Source of the DNA: an uncultured Propionibacteriaceae bacterium
Lineage (GTDB): Bacteria; Actinomycetota; Actinomycetes; Propionibacteriales; Propionibacteriaceae
NCBI GenBank assembly: GCA_937988865.1
Contig: CALKHV010000080.1
Location: 1 to 7,179 of the forward strand
Direction: 5' to 3'
DNA: 7,179 nucleotides
A program made the translations under genes and the position numbers. Numbering within the stretch: the stretch's first letter is position 1; each line of letters opens with the position of its first letter. Of the stretch, positions 1-6,175 are shown piece after piece. A model generated the notes under the pieces. The model was given only the letters and a program-made list of their open reading frames with translations, did no database searches and was not told the DNA's origin.

Positions 1-895
1 TGAACTCCTGACCTGTCAGCTCCTCGCACCGCGTCCACAACGCGGCCGCCCTCTCGCGTTCGTGCGAGCGGGCCGACGACCCCACCGGACGCGGATGCCC
101 CCGCGTCTCCGACCGCGCGCCCGGCCCGATGTACGACCCGCCGGCCAGGTCGGGGACCGTCGCGGCGAACAGCGTAGGCAGCGCCCCCATCTCGGCCGGT
201 TGGGCGATCCACGACGCGCGGTTCATCCGCTGCATCAGCCGGTCCTGCCAGGTACCGGTGTGGTTCTGCAGGTTGGTGGACGCGTAGCCCGGGTGGGCAG
301 CCATCGACCGCTTCGGGGACGTGGCCGAGGTCAGTCGACGCTGCAACTCGTAGGCGAGCATGAGGTCGGCCAGCTTGCTCTGCCCGTAGGCGCGCCACGG
401 ATTGTAGGAGCGCTCGTGCCAGTCGAGATCGTCGAGGGCGATCTCGCCGAAGCGGTGCGCCGACGAACTCACCCACACGACCCGGTCGGCCACGTGCGGC
501 ATGACCAGCGCGGTGAGCAGGAAGTGGCCCAGCACGTTCGTGCCGAACTGGAGTTCGTGGCCCTGGGCGGTGCGTCCGAGGGGAACGGCCATGATGCCCG
601 CGTTGTTGACGAGCACATCAACGGGCCGGTCACCCAGACCGGACGCGAACTCCCGCACCTGGTCGAGGTCGCCGAGGTCGAGTTCGACCACCTCGGACGT
701 CCCGCTCGCGCTCGCGGCATGAATGGTGCGCTGCGCGGCCTCGGCCTTCGCCGTGTTGCGGCAGGCCAGGATGACGTGGGCCCCCTTGGCCACGAGGGCG
801 TCGGTCGTGGCGTACCCCAGGCCCGAGTTCGCGCCGGTCACGATGAACGTGCGTCCGGTCTGGTCGGGGATGTCGGCGGCGGTCCAGTGCTCCAT
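1..895 (-). CDS. Short-chain dehydrogenase/reductase (SDR), C-terminus cut by window edge
   Basis: Predicted NAD(P)-dependent short-chain dehydrogenase of the classical, retinol-dehydrogenase/WWOX-like type. Such enzymes oxidise or reduce a carbonyl/alcohol pair; the substrate cannot be read here. The frame runs from ATG at 895 to the window edge without a stop: 298 residues, nearly the full family length. Visible motifs are the Rossmann cofactor loop TGANSGLG (residues 20-27), the structural NNAG (97-100), the catalytic serine in WVSSS (141-145) and YGQSK with Tyr170 and Lys174. The C-terminal ELTGQEF resembles the end of this subgroup, so probably only a few residues are missing. A good ribosome binding site, AGAGGA, precedes the ATG by a few bases. 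It lies 42 bases after the PIG-L gene on the same strand and is probably cotranscribed with it. Family call is firm; role unknown. Confidence 0.9.
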   Translation of the reverse strand, partial: MEHWTAADIPDQTGRTFIVTGANSGLGYATTDALVAKGAHVILACRNTAKAEAAQRTIHAASASGTSEVVELDLGDLDQVREFASGLGDRPVDVLVNNAGIMAVPLGRTAQGHELQFGTNVLGHFLLTALVMPHVADRVVWVSSSAHRFGEIALDDLDWHERSYNPWRAYGQSKLADLMLAYELQRRLTSATSPKRSMAAHPGYASTNLQNHTGTWQDRLMQRMNRASWIAQPAEMGALPTLFAATVPDLAGGSYIGPGARSETRGHPRPVGSSARSHERERAAALWTRCEELTGQEF

Positions 896-937
896 GGTTC
901 CTCTTTCGTCAGGCGTGACGTCAGGCTACGTCGGCCG

Positions 938-1729
938 TCAGAACGGCCAGTCGCGCACCATGCCGGGCTCGCGTCCGGGTTCGATGTAGTGCTCCATGGC
1001 GAACCACGCTTCGAAGACGTCCGGGGGCTTGGACAGGAAGTTGTCGATGTCGCTGGCCTGCGAGACGTGGCAGCGCATGCTCATGCGTTTGAGGAACAGG
1101 ACGTCCGAGATGTCGACCGCCCAGTGCAGCTCCGCCTCGGGAGTCCCCATGGGATTGCCGTCGTCCATGGGGCCGTCCGGGTCGAAGACGTCCTCGACCA
1201 CGCCCATCTCCCTGGCGGCCGCGATCATCACGCGGACGGCGTCCCGGTTGATGGTCACCTCCAACAACCTCGGACGCACCATCGCCGCGTCCGCGGCTGC
1301 ACGCACCAGGCGGTGGACGGCGACGTGGTCGGGGTGGCCGTAGTTGCCATGCCAGTCGTAGCCCACCAGGACGTCGGCGCGTTCGTCGTCGACCACGGCG
1401 AGCAGGCGTCCGCGGGCCTCGTCGGGGTCTGCCTGCATGAACGACTCCTCATGCTCATTGCCGTCCCAGCCGGTCATGCCCGAGTCGCGGTAGTTCAGCC
1501 AGACGACGCGCGAGACTCCTAACAGGGCGCAGGACGCGTGGGCCTCACGGCGACGGCGATCGACCAGCGTCTCGCCCGGCTCGAGATCGGTGGGCACCTC
1601 GCCGTGATCGCCGTTCGTGGCATACACGACCACGACCCGGTGGCCCTCGGCGGCAGCGAGCGCGATCGTGCCCGAGGTGGAGGAGGACTCGTCGTCGGGG
1701 TGCGCGTGGACGAAGACAATCGTGGACAT
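938..1729 (-). CDS. PIG-L family deacetylase (Mca/MshB-like zinc amidohydrolase)
   Basis: Predicted zinc-dependent deacetylase of the PIG-L/LmbE family, 263 residues from the chosen start. Members remove acetyl groups from N-acetylglucosaminyl compounds; in actinobacteria they include MshB (mycothiol synthesis) and Mca (mycothiol S-conjugate amidase). AHPDDE at residues 9-14 supplies His10 and Asp13 as zinc ligands and Asp12 as likely general base; GHPDH at 131-135 supplies the third ligand, His135. The stretch GMTGWDGNEHEESFMQADPDE (84-104) is a conserved-looking block between them. Start choice: ATG at 1729 puts HPDDE at the usual distance from the N-terminus; ATG at 1738, three codons upstream, is equally possible. 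A longer frame opening at 1813 would cross the divergent promoter region and adds non-conserved sequence, so I rejected it. Whether it is mshB, mca or a third paralog cannot be decided. Confidence 0.9.
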   Translation of the reverse strand: MSTIVFVHAHPDDESSSTSGTIALAAAEGHRVVVVYATNGDHGEVPTDLEPGETLVDRRRREAHASCALLGVSRVVWLNYRDSGMTGWDGNEHEESFMQADPDEARGRLLAVVDDERADVLVGYDWHGNYGHPDHVAVHRLVRAAADAAMVRPRLLEVTINRDAVRVMIAAAREMGVVEDVFDPDGPMDDGNPMGTPEAELHWAVDISDVLFLKRMSMRCHVSQASDIDNFLSKPPDVFEAWFAMEHYIEPGREPGMVRDWPF

Positions 1730-1762
1730 CGGGGCCATTCTGCTCGCGGTCGGCGTCCGCGG

Positions 1763-1792
1763 TGGGTAGGCACGCCCCGCGAGAATGCTCAA
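1763..1792 (-). promoter_or_regulatory. Weak candidate promoter for the PIG-L/SDR pair
   Basis: On the minus strand, TTGAGC (1792-1787) is followed after 18 bases by TACCCA (1768-1763). It is placed to start transcription about 20-30 bases upstream of the PIG-L start codon. The -35 is good, the -10 poor. It rests on position and partial match only. Confidence 0.25.
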
Positions 1793-1795
1793 GTG

Positions 1796-1812
1796 TGCAC
1801 CATCAGGGTGCA
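1796..1812. repeat. Inverted repeat in the divergent PIG-L/mutarotase control region
   Basis: TGCACC (1796-1801) and GGTGCA (1807-1812) form a perfect 6-base inverted repeat around the 5-base spacer ATCAG. It lies between the divergent PIG-L and mutarotase genes, just upstream of the mutarotase -10-like hexamer and at the upstream edge of the candidate minus-strand promoter. It could be a repressor or activator site. Short repeats like this also occur by chance in GC-rich DNA. Confidence 0.3.
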
Positions 1813-1830
1813 TTTGTGCGCAGATGGGCC

Positions 1831-1836
1831 TACCGT
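1831..1836 (+). promoter_or_regulatory. -10-like hexamer predicting a leaderless mutarotase mRNA
   Basis: TACCGT fits the actinobacterial TANNNT -10 pattern. It occupies -12 to -7 relative to the A of the ATG at 1843, so transcription would begin at or next to the start codon. Leaderless messages are common in actinobacteria, and the lack of a purine-rich Shine-Dalgarno sequence before this ATG agrees. No convincing -35 hexamer is seen. Confidence 0.4.
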
Positions 1837-1842
1837 CGGTTC

Positions 1843-2736
1843 ATGACCGAACTTCCGGACGGCATCGCTGCCGTCCTCGACCCCATGCCCGGGTACCGAG
1901 TCGAGACCTCCGCGTGCACGGGGCTGGTGCTGTCCAATGGAGCCCACGTCCTCGAGTGGGCACCGACCGGCAGCACGGACGTCCTGTGGACGTCGCGCAA
2001 GTCGAACTTCACCCCGGGGACGGCGATCCGCGGCGGCGTCCCGATCTGCTTCCCCTGGTTCGGCAACGGACGCCCGGGTGACCTGCAGCCCGCCCACGGG
2101 TTCGCGCGCCTTGTCGAGTGGCCCCTCGTCGACGTGGCCGTGGACGCCGACGGCACCGCCACGCTCGTCTTCGAACTGCGCGGCGAGGACGTCACCGCCC
2201 AGCCGCACGCCGACCACTTCCCGCCCGGCAGCGTCGCCCGGTACACCGTCCGTATGGGCGCCCAGCTCGATCTGGCACTCACCGTGGTGGCCGGCGCCGA
2301 ACGCCTGGATGTCGAAGAGGCCCTGCACACGTACTTCAGCGTCGGCAACGTCACCAAGACCCACCTCGACGGGCTCGACCACTCCGCCTACTGGAGCAAG
2401 GTCACGGGCCAGATGAAATGTCAGGTCGGCGAGGTGCGCTTCGAGAGCGAGACCGACCGCATCTACAAGGCGAAGGGCTCGGTGACCATCGTCGACGAAC
2501 TCCTGGGACGCAAGATCTGCGTCCGCAAGGACAATTCGGCCAAGACCGTCGTGTGGAATCCCTGGGTCGACAAGGCCAAGGCGATGGCCGACTTCGGCGA
2601 CGACGAATGGACCGGCATGCTCTGCGTCGAGACCGCCAACGTCGGTGAGTCGCTGGTGCACCTGGCGCCGGGCGAGAGCCACACGATGAGCGCGACGATC
2701 AGCCTGCCGAAGCCCAAGCTGAAGCCGCAGGACTGA
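1843..2736 (+). CDS. D-hexose-6-phosphate mutarotase (aldose 1-epimerase-like, YeaD family)
   Basis: Predicted cytoplasmic mutarotase that interconverts alpha and beta anomers of a hexose 6-phosphate, usually glucose 6-phosphate. It is 297 residues long, normal for the family, with a beta-sandwich galactose-mutarotase fold expected throughout. Family signatures are GGVPICFPWFG (64-74), HGFAR (85-89), the catalytic-type histidine in LHTYFSVGNV (His162), and WNPWVDKA (238-245) followed by CVETANV with the likely catalytic Glu263. The ATG at 1843 begins a natural N-terminus; the frame stays open upstream to 1762 but that part overlaps the divergent promoter region. No clear Shine-Dalgarno is present, which fits a leaderless transcript. 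It is a single transcription unit convergent with the sugar operon on its right. It may supply anomers to central metabolism, but a direct link to that operon is only a guess. Confidence 0.9.
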   Translation: MTELPDGIAAVLDPMPGYRVETSACTGLVLSNGAHVLEWAPTGSTDVLWTSRKSNFTPGTAIRGGVPICFPWFGNGRPGDLQPAHGFARLVEWPLVDVAVDADGTATLVFELRGEDVTAQPHADHFPPGSVARYTVRMGAQLDLALTVVAGAERLDVEEALHTYFSVGNVTKTHLDGLDHSAYWSKVTGQMKCQVGEVRFESETDRIYKAKGSVTIVDELLGRKICVRKDNSAKTVVWNPWVDKAKAMADFGDDEWTGMLCVETANVGESLVHLAPGESHTMSATISLPKPKLKPQD

Positions 2737-2751
2737 TCGGACGCACCCCGA

Positions 2752-2823
2752 GTCAGATGTGGGTCCTGACGCAGGGCCAACGAGATTGAACCGTTCCAAC
2801 GGCCCGTTTTTCCCACATCTGAC
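2752..2823. terminator. Nested inverted repeat/terminator after the mutarotase
   Basis: A perfect 12-base inverted repeat, GTCAGATGTGGG (2752-2763) and CCCACATCTGAC (2812-2823), encloses a second hairpin. The inner stem pairs GGGCC (2774-2778) with GGCCC (2801-2805), with extra pairing of AACG (2779-2782) with CGTT (2792-2795), and is followed by GTTTTT (2806-2811). The inner hairpin plus T-run is a plausible intrinsic terminator for the plus-strand mutarotase, which stops at 2736. The outer arms have no obvious need in a terminator and may make the element work on both strands or mark a dispersed repeat. It lies between convergent genes. Confidence 0.65.
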
Positions 2824-2859
2824 CGAACTCACTTCTTGAACCGCGCTCGGGGACGCAGA

Positions 2860-2901
2860 AAGGCCCGCCGGCCCGGTCAGGTGACCAGGACGGCGGGCCT
2901 T
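2860..2901 (-). terminator. Intrinsic terminator of the sugar-enzyme operon
   Basis: AAGGCCCGCCG (2860-2870) and CGGCGGGCCTT (2891-2901) are a perfect 11-base inverted repeat. The intervening DNA can pair again as GGTC/GACC (2875-2878, 2883-2886). Read on the minus strand, the hairpin begins about 35 bases after the SPI-A stop and ends in CCTTTCT, a short T-rich tail typical of high-GC terminators. It is the obvious end of the minus-strand operon and may also catch plus-strand read-through. Confidence 0.8.
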
Positions 2902-2935
2902 GTGTCTTGCCCCGGCTCGCGCCGGCAGTCCGATC

Positions 2936-3865
2936 TCAGATGTCGGTCGAGATCAGCGGACGCAGGCGCTTGTAGGCGATGCGCAGGCCTTCCTCGATCT
3001 TCGGCTCGGTGCCGCCCCACAGCGGGTCTTCGTGCTCGACCGACAGGACGCCGTTGTAGCCGACCTCGTAGAGCTTGTCGACCACCTTGTCCCAGTCGAC
3101 GATGCCGCGGCCGGGAACGCGGAAGCGCCACCACCCCATCTCCCAGGGGTTGCCGCCCTTCTCGACGATGCCGAAGAAGCCGTACTGGTTGCGCTTGGCC
3201 GGGAAGAGCTCCAGGTCCTTCGCCTGCGCGTGGACGATGAACTTCGCGAAGGGCTCGATCGTCGTCAGCGGATCGATGCCGATCCAGGTCAGGTGGCTCG
3301 GGTCCCAGTTGAGGTAGAAGCCCAGCTTGTTGCACATCCAGTCCCACAGCTCGGGGGAGTAGGCGATGTTGGCCGGGTAGCCGTCCGGGTGCCAGCCCTC
3401 CATCACGCAGTTCTCGACGATGAGCTTGACGTCGCGCTCGCCTGCATACTCGACAAGTTCGGGCAGCACGCGCTCGGCCTCGACCATGTTCTCCTTGATC
3501 GACTTCGTGACGTCGCGTCCGAGGAACGTGCCCACATAGGGGACGCCGATCTTCTGCGCCGCGTCGATGGCGTGCTTCAGGTGCGTCCGGATCTCTTCGC
3601 GACGGGCCAGGTCGCCGATCAGGTTGTTCTCGTAGTACGCGAACGCGCTGATCTCGAGCCCGGTGCGCTCCATCAGCGCCTGGGTCTTCTCGGCGTCCTC
3701 ATCCGTGAAGGTCGCGACGGGCAGGTGCGAGGCCTCGAAGTCACGTCCACCCGTGCGCGGCCACACAGCGACCTCGAGGGTCTGGTAACCGGTCTTCACG
3801 GCGAAATCGGCGATCTGCTCGAGACTCTGCCCCGGCAGGCACGCAGTCAGCATTCCCAGCTTCAT
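2936..3865 (-). CDS. Sugar phosphate isomerase/epimerase-like TIM barrel (SPI-A), last gene of operon
   Basis: Predicted soluble xylose-isomerase-like TIM-barrel metalloenzyme (AP endonuclease 2/COG1082 type), 309 residues. Relatives isomerise, epimerise or perform elimination/hydration at carbons next to a sugar ketone, using one divalent metal, often Mn. The expected metal ligands are visible in order: Glu151 in LIVENC, Asp188 in NWDPSH, His212 in VHAQAKD and Glu277 in SVEHED. Compared with SPI-B it has a long loop between the third and fourth ligands (about 219-257, rich in Gly, Trp and Arg) that probably shapes the sugar pocket. The ATG at 3865 follows a strong AAGGAGA. It lies 57 bases after Gfo-A and ends at the operon terminator. 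In this context I infer action on a 3-keto sugar made by one of the neighbouring dehydrogenases; substrate and exact reaction are unknown. Confidence 0.85.
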   Translation of the reverse strand: MKLGMLTACLPGQSLEQIADFAVKTGYQTLEVAVWPRTGGRDFEASHLPVATFTDEDAEKTQALMERTGLEISAFAYYENNLIGDLARREEIRTHLKHAIDAAQKIGVPYVGTFLGRDVTKSIKENMVEAERVLPELVEYAGERDVKLIVENCVMEGWHPDGYPANIAYSPELWDWMCNKLGFYLNWDPSHLTWIGIDPLTTIEPFAKFIVHAQAKDLELFPAKRNQYGFFGIVEKGGNPWEMGWWRFRVPGRGIVDWDKVVDKLYEVGYNGVLSVEHEDPLWGGTEPKIEEGLRIAYKRLRPLISTDI

Positions 3866-3868
3866 GGT

Positions 3869-3875
3869 TCTCCTT
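3869..3875 (-). promoter_or_regulatory. Strong ribosome binding site of SPI-A
   Basis: Read on the minus strand the sequence is AAGGAGA, placed three bases before the ATG at 3865, with the GGAG core about five bases from it. It fixes the start and shows that SPI-A is translated independently of Gfo-A, which stops 57 bases upstream. Confidence 0.75.
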
Positions 3876-3922
3876 GTCAGTGTGTGGACGTCAGTTTCTG
3901 AAAGTCACAGTGTGGGACGGGA

Positions 3923-4981
3923 TCATTCGGTTTCGAACGCGACGCACTCGCCGGTGTCGGCCGACTGCTTGATCGCTTCGAGCAGACGCATCACGCGCAG
4001 GACCTGCGCGTTGGTCACGACGGGCTCAGCCTCACCGCGGACGACGGCGACCGCATTGCGGTAGAACTCCGTGACATCGCCGACGACCACGTCGAGGGGC
4101 TTGGTCTCGATCGAGTCGTCGATGCGGGGCGCCATGGTCTTGGTGACGCCGGCACCGGCGCGGATCGGGGTCGCGTGGGTCGTGCGTCCATGGAGCAGTC
4201 GGACGACCTTGCCGTGGTGTTCCCAGTCCTCGACCGTCGCGGCGCCGTCGAGGCCCGCCACATACCAGATGGGCAGGCCGATGAAGTTGGCCGTGCCGAC
4301 GTCGACGAGGGCGTGGATGCCGTTCGCGAAGGTCAGGTAGGCCTTGACGCCGTCGTCGCAGTCGGCGCCCAGGGCGTACGACAGGTGCCCGTAGACGCGG
4401 ACGACGGGCGAGTCGACCATCAGCACGAGGCGGTCGATCAGGTGGACGCCCCAGTCGAGCAGCATGCCTCCGCCGCGGGCGGCCTCCTTGCGCCAGTCAC
4501 CGGGGATGCCGCGCGCCCCGTGGACGCGCGTCTCGATGTAGTGGACGCGTCCGAGGGTGTCGTTGTCGTACAGCTTCTTCATGGTGAGGTAGTCGTCGTC
4601 CCAGCGACGGTTCTGGTGCACCATGAACAGCCGCTCGCAGTCGGCAGCGGTCGCGATGACCTCACTCAACTCGGTCGAGTCGAGCATGGCCGGCTTCTCG
4701 CAAATGACGTTCTTGCCGGCCTTGAGGGCAGCGATGGCCTGCCCCTTGTGCAGGTCGTTGGGGGTGGCGATGAGGACGAAGTCGACGTCCGGGTCGCCCA
4801 GGACCGACTCGAAGCTGGCGTAGGCCTTGAGTCCGAACGCGGTCGCTGCGTCCTGCCTGACCTCGGCGATGTCATAGGCGCCGACGACGTCGAGCTCCTT
4901 GACGCCGGTCAGGCGCTTGTAGTGTTCGGTGCCCATGCCACCGAATCCGACGATGACGACCTTCATGGCCGCGTCCGACAT
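3923..4981 (-). CDS. Gfo/Idh/MocA family NAD(P)-dependent oxidoreductase (Gfo-A)
   Basis: Predicted sugar or cyclitol dehydrogenase, 352 residues, normal for the family. The N-terminal Rossmann domain (about 6-125) has the dinucleotide loop VGFGGMG (11-17) and the hallmark CEKP with Lys96 (94-97). The C-terminal alpha/beta substrate domain carries GGGMLLDWGVHLID (170-183), with Asp176 and His180 as the probable catalytic pair. HQNRRWDDDYLTMKKL (122-137) resembles the scyllo-inositol dehydrogenase/YdgJ-like branch. The ATG at 4981 is preceded at good spacing by GGAAGGGG (4987-4994); the internal Met6 lacks such a site. A long hairpin separates it from Gfo-B upstream. In the proposed pathway it could be the final reductase returning a 3-keto sugar to the sugar, or a second C-oxidising enzyme; the sequence cannot tell which. 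Confidence 0.9.
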   Translation of the reverse strand: MSDAAMKVVIVGFGGMGTEHYKRLTGVKELDVVGAYDIAEVRQDAATAFGLKAYASFESVLGDPDVDFVLIATPNDLHKGQAIAALKAGKNVICEKPAMLDSTELSEVIATAADCERLFMVHQNRRWDDDYLTMKKLYDNDTLGRVHYIETRVHGARGIPGDWRKEAARGGGMLLDWGVHLIDRLVLMVDSPVVRVYGHLSYALGADCDDGVKAYLTFANGIHALVDVGTANFIGLPIWYVAGLDGAATVEDWEHHGKVVRLLHGRTTHATPIRAGAGVTKTMAPRIDDSIETKPLDVVVGDVTEFYRNAVAVVRGEAEPVVTNAQVLRVMRLLEAIKQSADTGECVAFETE

Positions 4982-5006
4982 GCGTGCCCCTTCCGTGGGC
5001 GACAGT

Positions 5007-5041
5007 CACGCGGTGGACGCACGACTGGCGTCCACCGCGTG
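5007..5041 (-). terminator. Perfect 14-base intercistronic hairpin between Gfo-B and Gfo-A
   Basis: Bases 5007-5020 and 5028-5041 pair perfectly (CGCGGTGGACGC at 5009-5020 with GCGTCCACCGCG at 5028-5039, plus two flanking pairs), leaving a 7-base loop. It starts 9 bases after the Gfo-B stop and ends about 12 bases before the Gfo-A ribosome binding site. There is no T-run on the minus strand, where ACTGTCGCCC follows. It could be a U-less partial terminator or a stem protecting the upstream message from 3' decay. Either would change the ratio of the first two gene products to the last two. Confidence 0.65.
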
Positions 5042-5050
5042 GTGTGTTGA

Positions 5051-6175
5051 TCAGTTGAAGTAGACGGGCTCGCCCGACTTGTCCGACGTGTAGATGGCTT
5101 CGAGGATCTCGGTCACGACCACGGCCTGCTCGGGCTTCACGAGGGGCTCGGTGTCGTTGATGATGGCCTCGAGCCACTGCTTGGCCTCGCCGTTGCCGGC
5201 GAACGAGCCGCCCTCCATGCCACCGGCGCCGAAGAAGGCCTGGGGCTTGCCGGGCTGGGCGGTGATCGTCTCGCCGCCCATGACGCCGTTGACGACGAGC
5301 TGGTAGTCGTTGCCACCCAGGCTGACCAGTTCGGCTCCACCGACGGTGCCGGCCAGGGTGCAGGCGGCTTCACGCGGCGGCGCGATGTTGATCGCCCATG
5401 CGGCCTCGAGGATGATGACCGAACCGTCCTTCATCTTCACGTAGCCGAACGCGGAATCCTCGGTGGTGAAGTTGTCCTTGTCGAACTCGGAGCCGACGTC
5501 ACCGTAGGGGATCTCGGAGATCTTGTGGAAGGTGGAGCCCGTGACCGACGCGACGTCGTACTTGTCCATGAAGAACAGGGTCAGGTCGAGCGCGTGCGTG
5601 CCGATGTCGATGAGGGGTCCGCCACCCTGCTTCTCGATGTCGGTGAAGACGCCCCAGGTGGGCACGCCGCGACGACGGATGGCGTGAGCCTTGCCGAGGT
5701 AGATGTCGCCGAGGTGACCCTCGTCGATGACCTTCTTCATGGCCAGCGTGTCGTGACGGAAACGGTTCTGGTAACCGATGGTGAGCTTCTTGCCGGTCTT
5801 CTTGGCGGTCTCGGCCATCAGGCGGGCCTCTTCGCCCGTGATCGCCATCGGCTTCTCGCACATGACGTGCTTGCCGGCCTCGAGGGCCTTGCAGGTGATC
5901 TCGCAGTGGGAGATGTTCCAGGTCAGGACGTGGATGACGTCGATGGACGGGTCGTTGACGAGGTCCATGTAGTCGTTGGTCGTGTAGGAATCGGCAGAGC
6001 CGTACTTGGCCTGGTACTTGTCGCAGAGGTCCTGCTCGAAGTCACAGAACGCGACGATGTCGCAGAGGTCGGAGTTGGCGGCCAGGCCGGGCAGGTGCTT
6101 CAGCCGGGCGATGAAGCCCAGGCCGATGATGCCAACGCGGAGCTTCTTGGCGGGGGCGGTTGTTGCTTCGGTCAC
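5051..6175 (-). CDS. Gfo/Idh/MocA family dehydrogenase, YcjS-like (Gfo-B)
   Basis: Predicted NAD(P)-dependent sugar dehydrogenase, 374 residues. The Rossmann domain has VGIIGLGFIA (14-23) and CEKP with Lys108 (106-109); the substrate domain has GGGPLIDIGTHALDL (185-199), with Asp190 and His194 as likely catalytic residues. AIRRRGVPTWGVFTD (165-179) leading into that block closely recalls, from memory, the E. coli YcjS motif; YcjS oxidises C3 of D-glucopyranosides. That makes glycoside 3-dehydrogenase the best guess, not a proof. The GTG start at 6175 overlaps the SPI-B stop in GTGA, implying translational coupling, and AAGGTGAAG lies just upstream. The frame stays open to 6442 inside SPI-B, but the Rossmann motif and the GTGA junction argue for 6175. 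The next gene in the operon is Gfo-A, beyond a hairpin. Confidence 0.88.
   Translation of the reverse strand: MTEATTAPAKKLRVGIIGLGFIARLKHLPGLAANSDLCDIVAFCDFEQDLCDKYQAKYGSADSYTTNDYMDLVNDPSIDVIHVLTWNISHCEITCKALEAGKHVMCEKPMAITGEEARLMAETAKKTGKKLTIGYQNRFRHDTLAMKKVIDEGHLGDIYLGKAHAIRRRGVPTWGVFTDIEKQGGGPLIDIGTHALDLTLFFMDKYDVASVTGSTFHKISEIPYGDVGSEFDKDNFTTEDSAFGYVKMKDGSVIILEAAWAINIAPPREAACTLAGTVGGAELVSLGGNDYQLVVNGVMGGETITAQPGKPQAFFGAGGMEGGSFAGNGEAKQWLEAIINDTEPLVKPEQAVVVTEILEAIYTSDKSGEPVYFN

Noticed and set aside
62..1522. A 486-codon plus-strand open frame
   Set aside because: It lies antisense to the SDR and PIG-L genes, is very rich in Arg, Gly, His and Val, and has no family motif. It is a shadow caused by high GC.
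1789..2832. A 347-codon minus-strand open frame opposite the mutarotase
   Set aside because: It has the low-complexity composition of an antisense shadow and runs through the mutarotase gene and its terminator repeat.
2936..3865. Catalytic subunit of a C-glycoside deglycosidase
   Set aside because: The fold and metal ligands would fit, but the small partner subunit normally encoded next to it is absent from the operon.
2900..3901. A 333-codon plus-strand open frame opposite SPI-A
   Set aside because: SPI-A has all its metal ligands and a strong ribosome binding site; the opposite frame has no recognisable motif.
3878..3919. Imperfect direct repeat CAGTGTGTGGACG / CAGTGTGGGACG between Gfo-A and SPI-A
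   Set aside because: Two short imperfect copies only, with no link to a promoter or structure; chance is a sufficient explanation.
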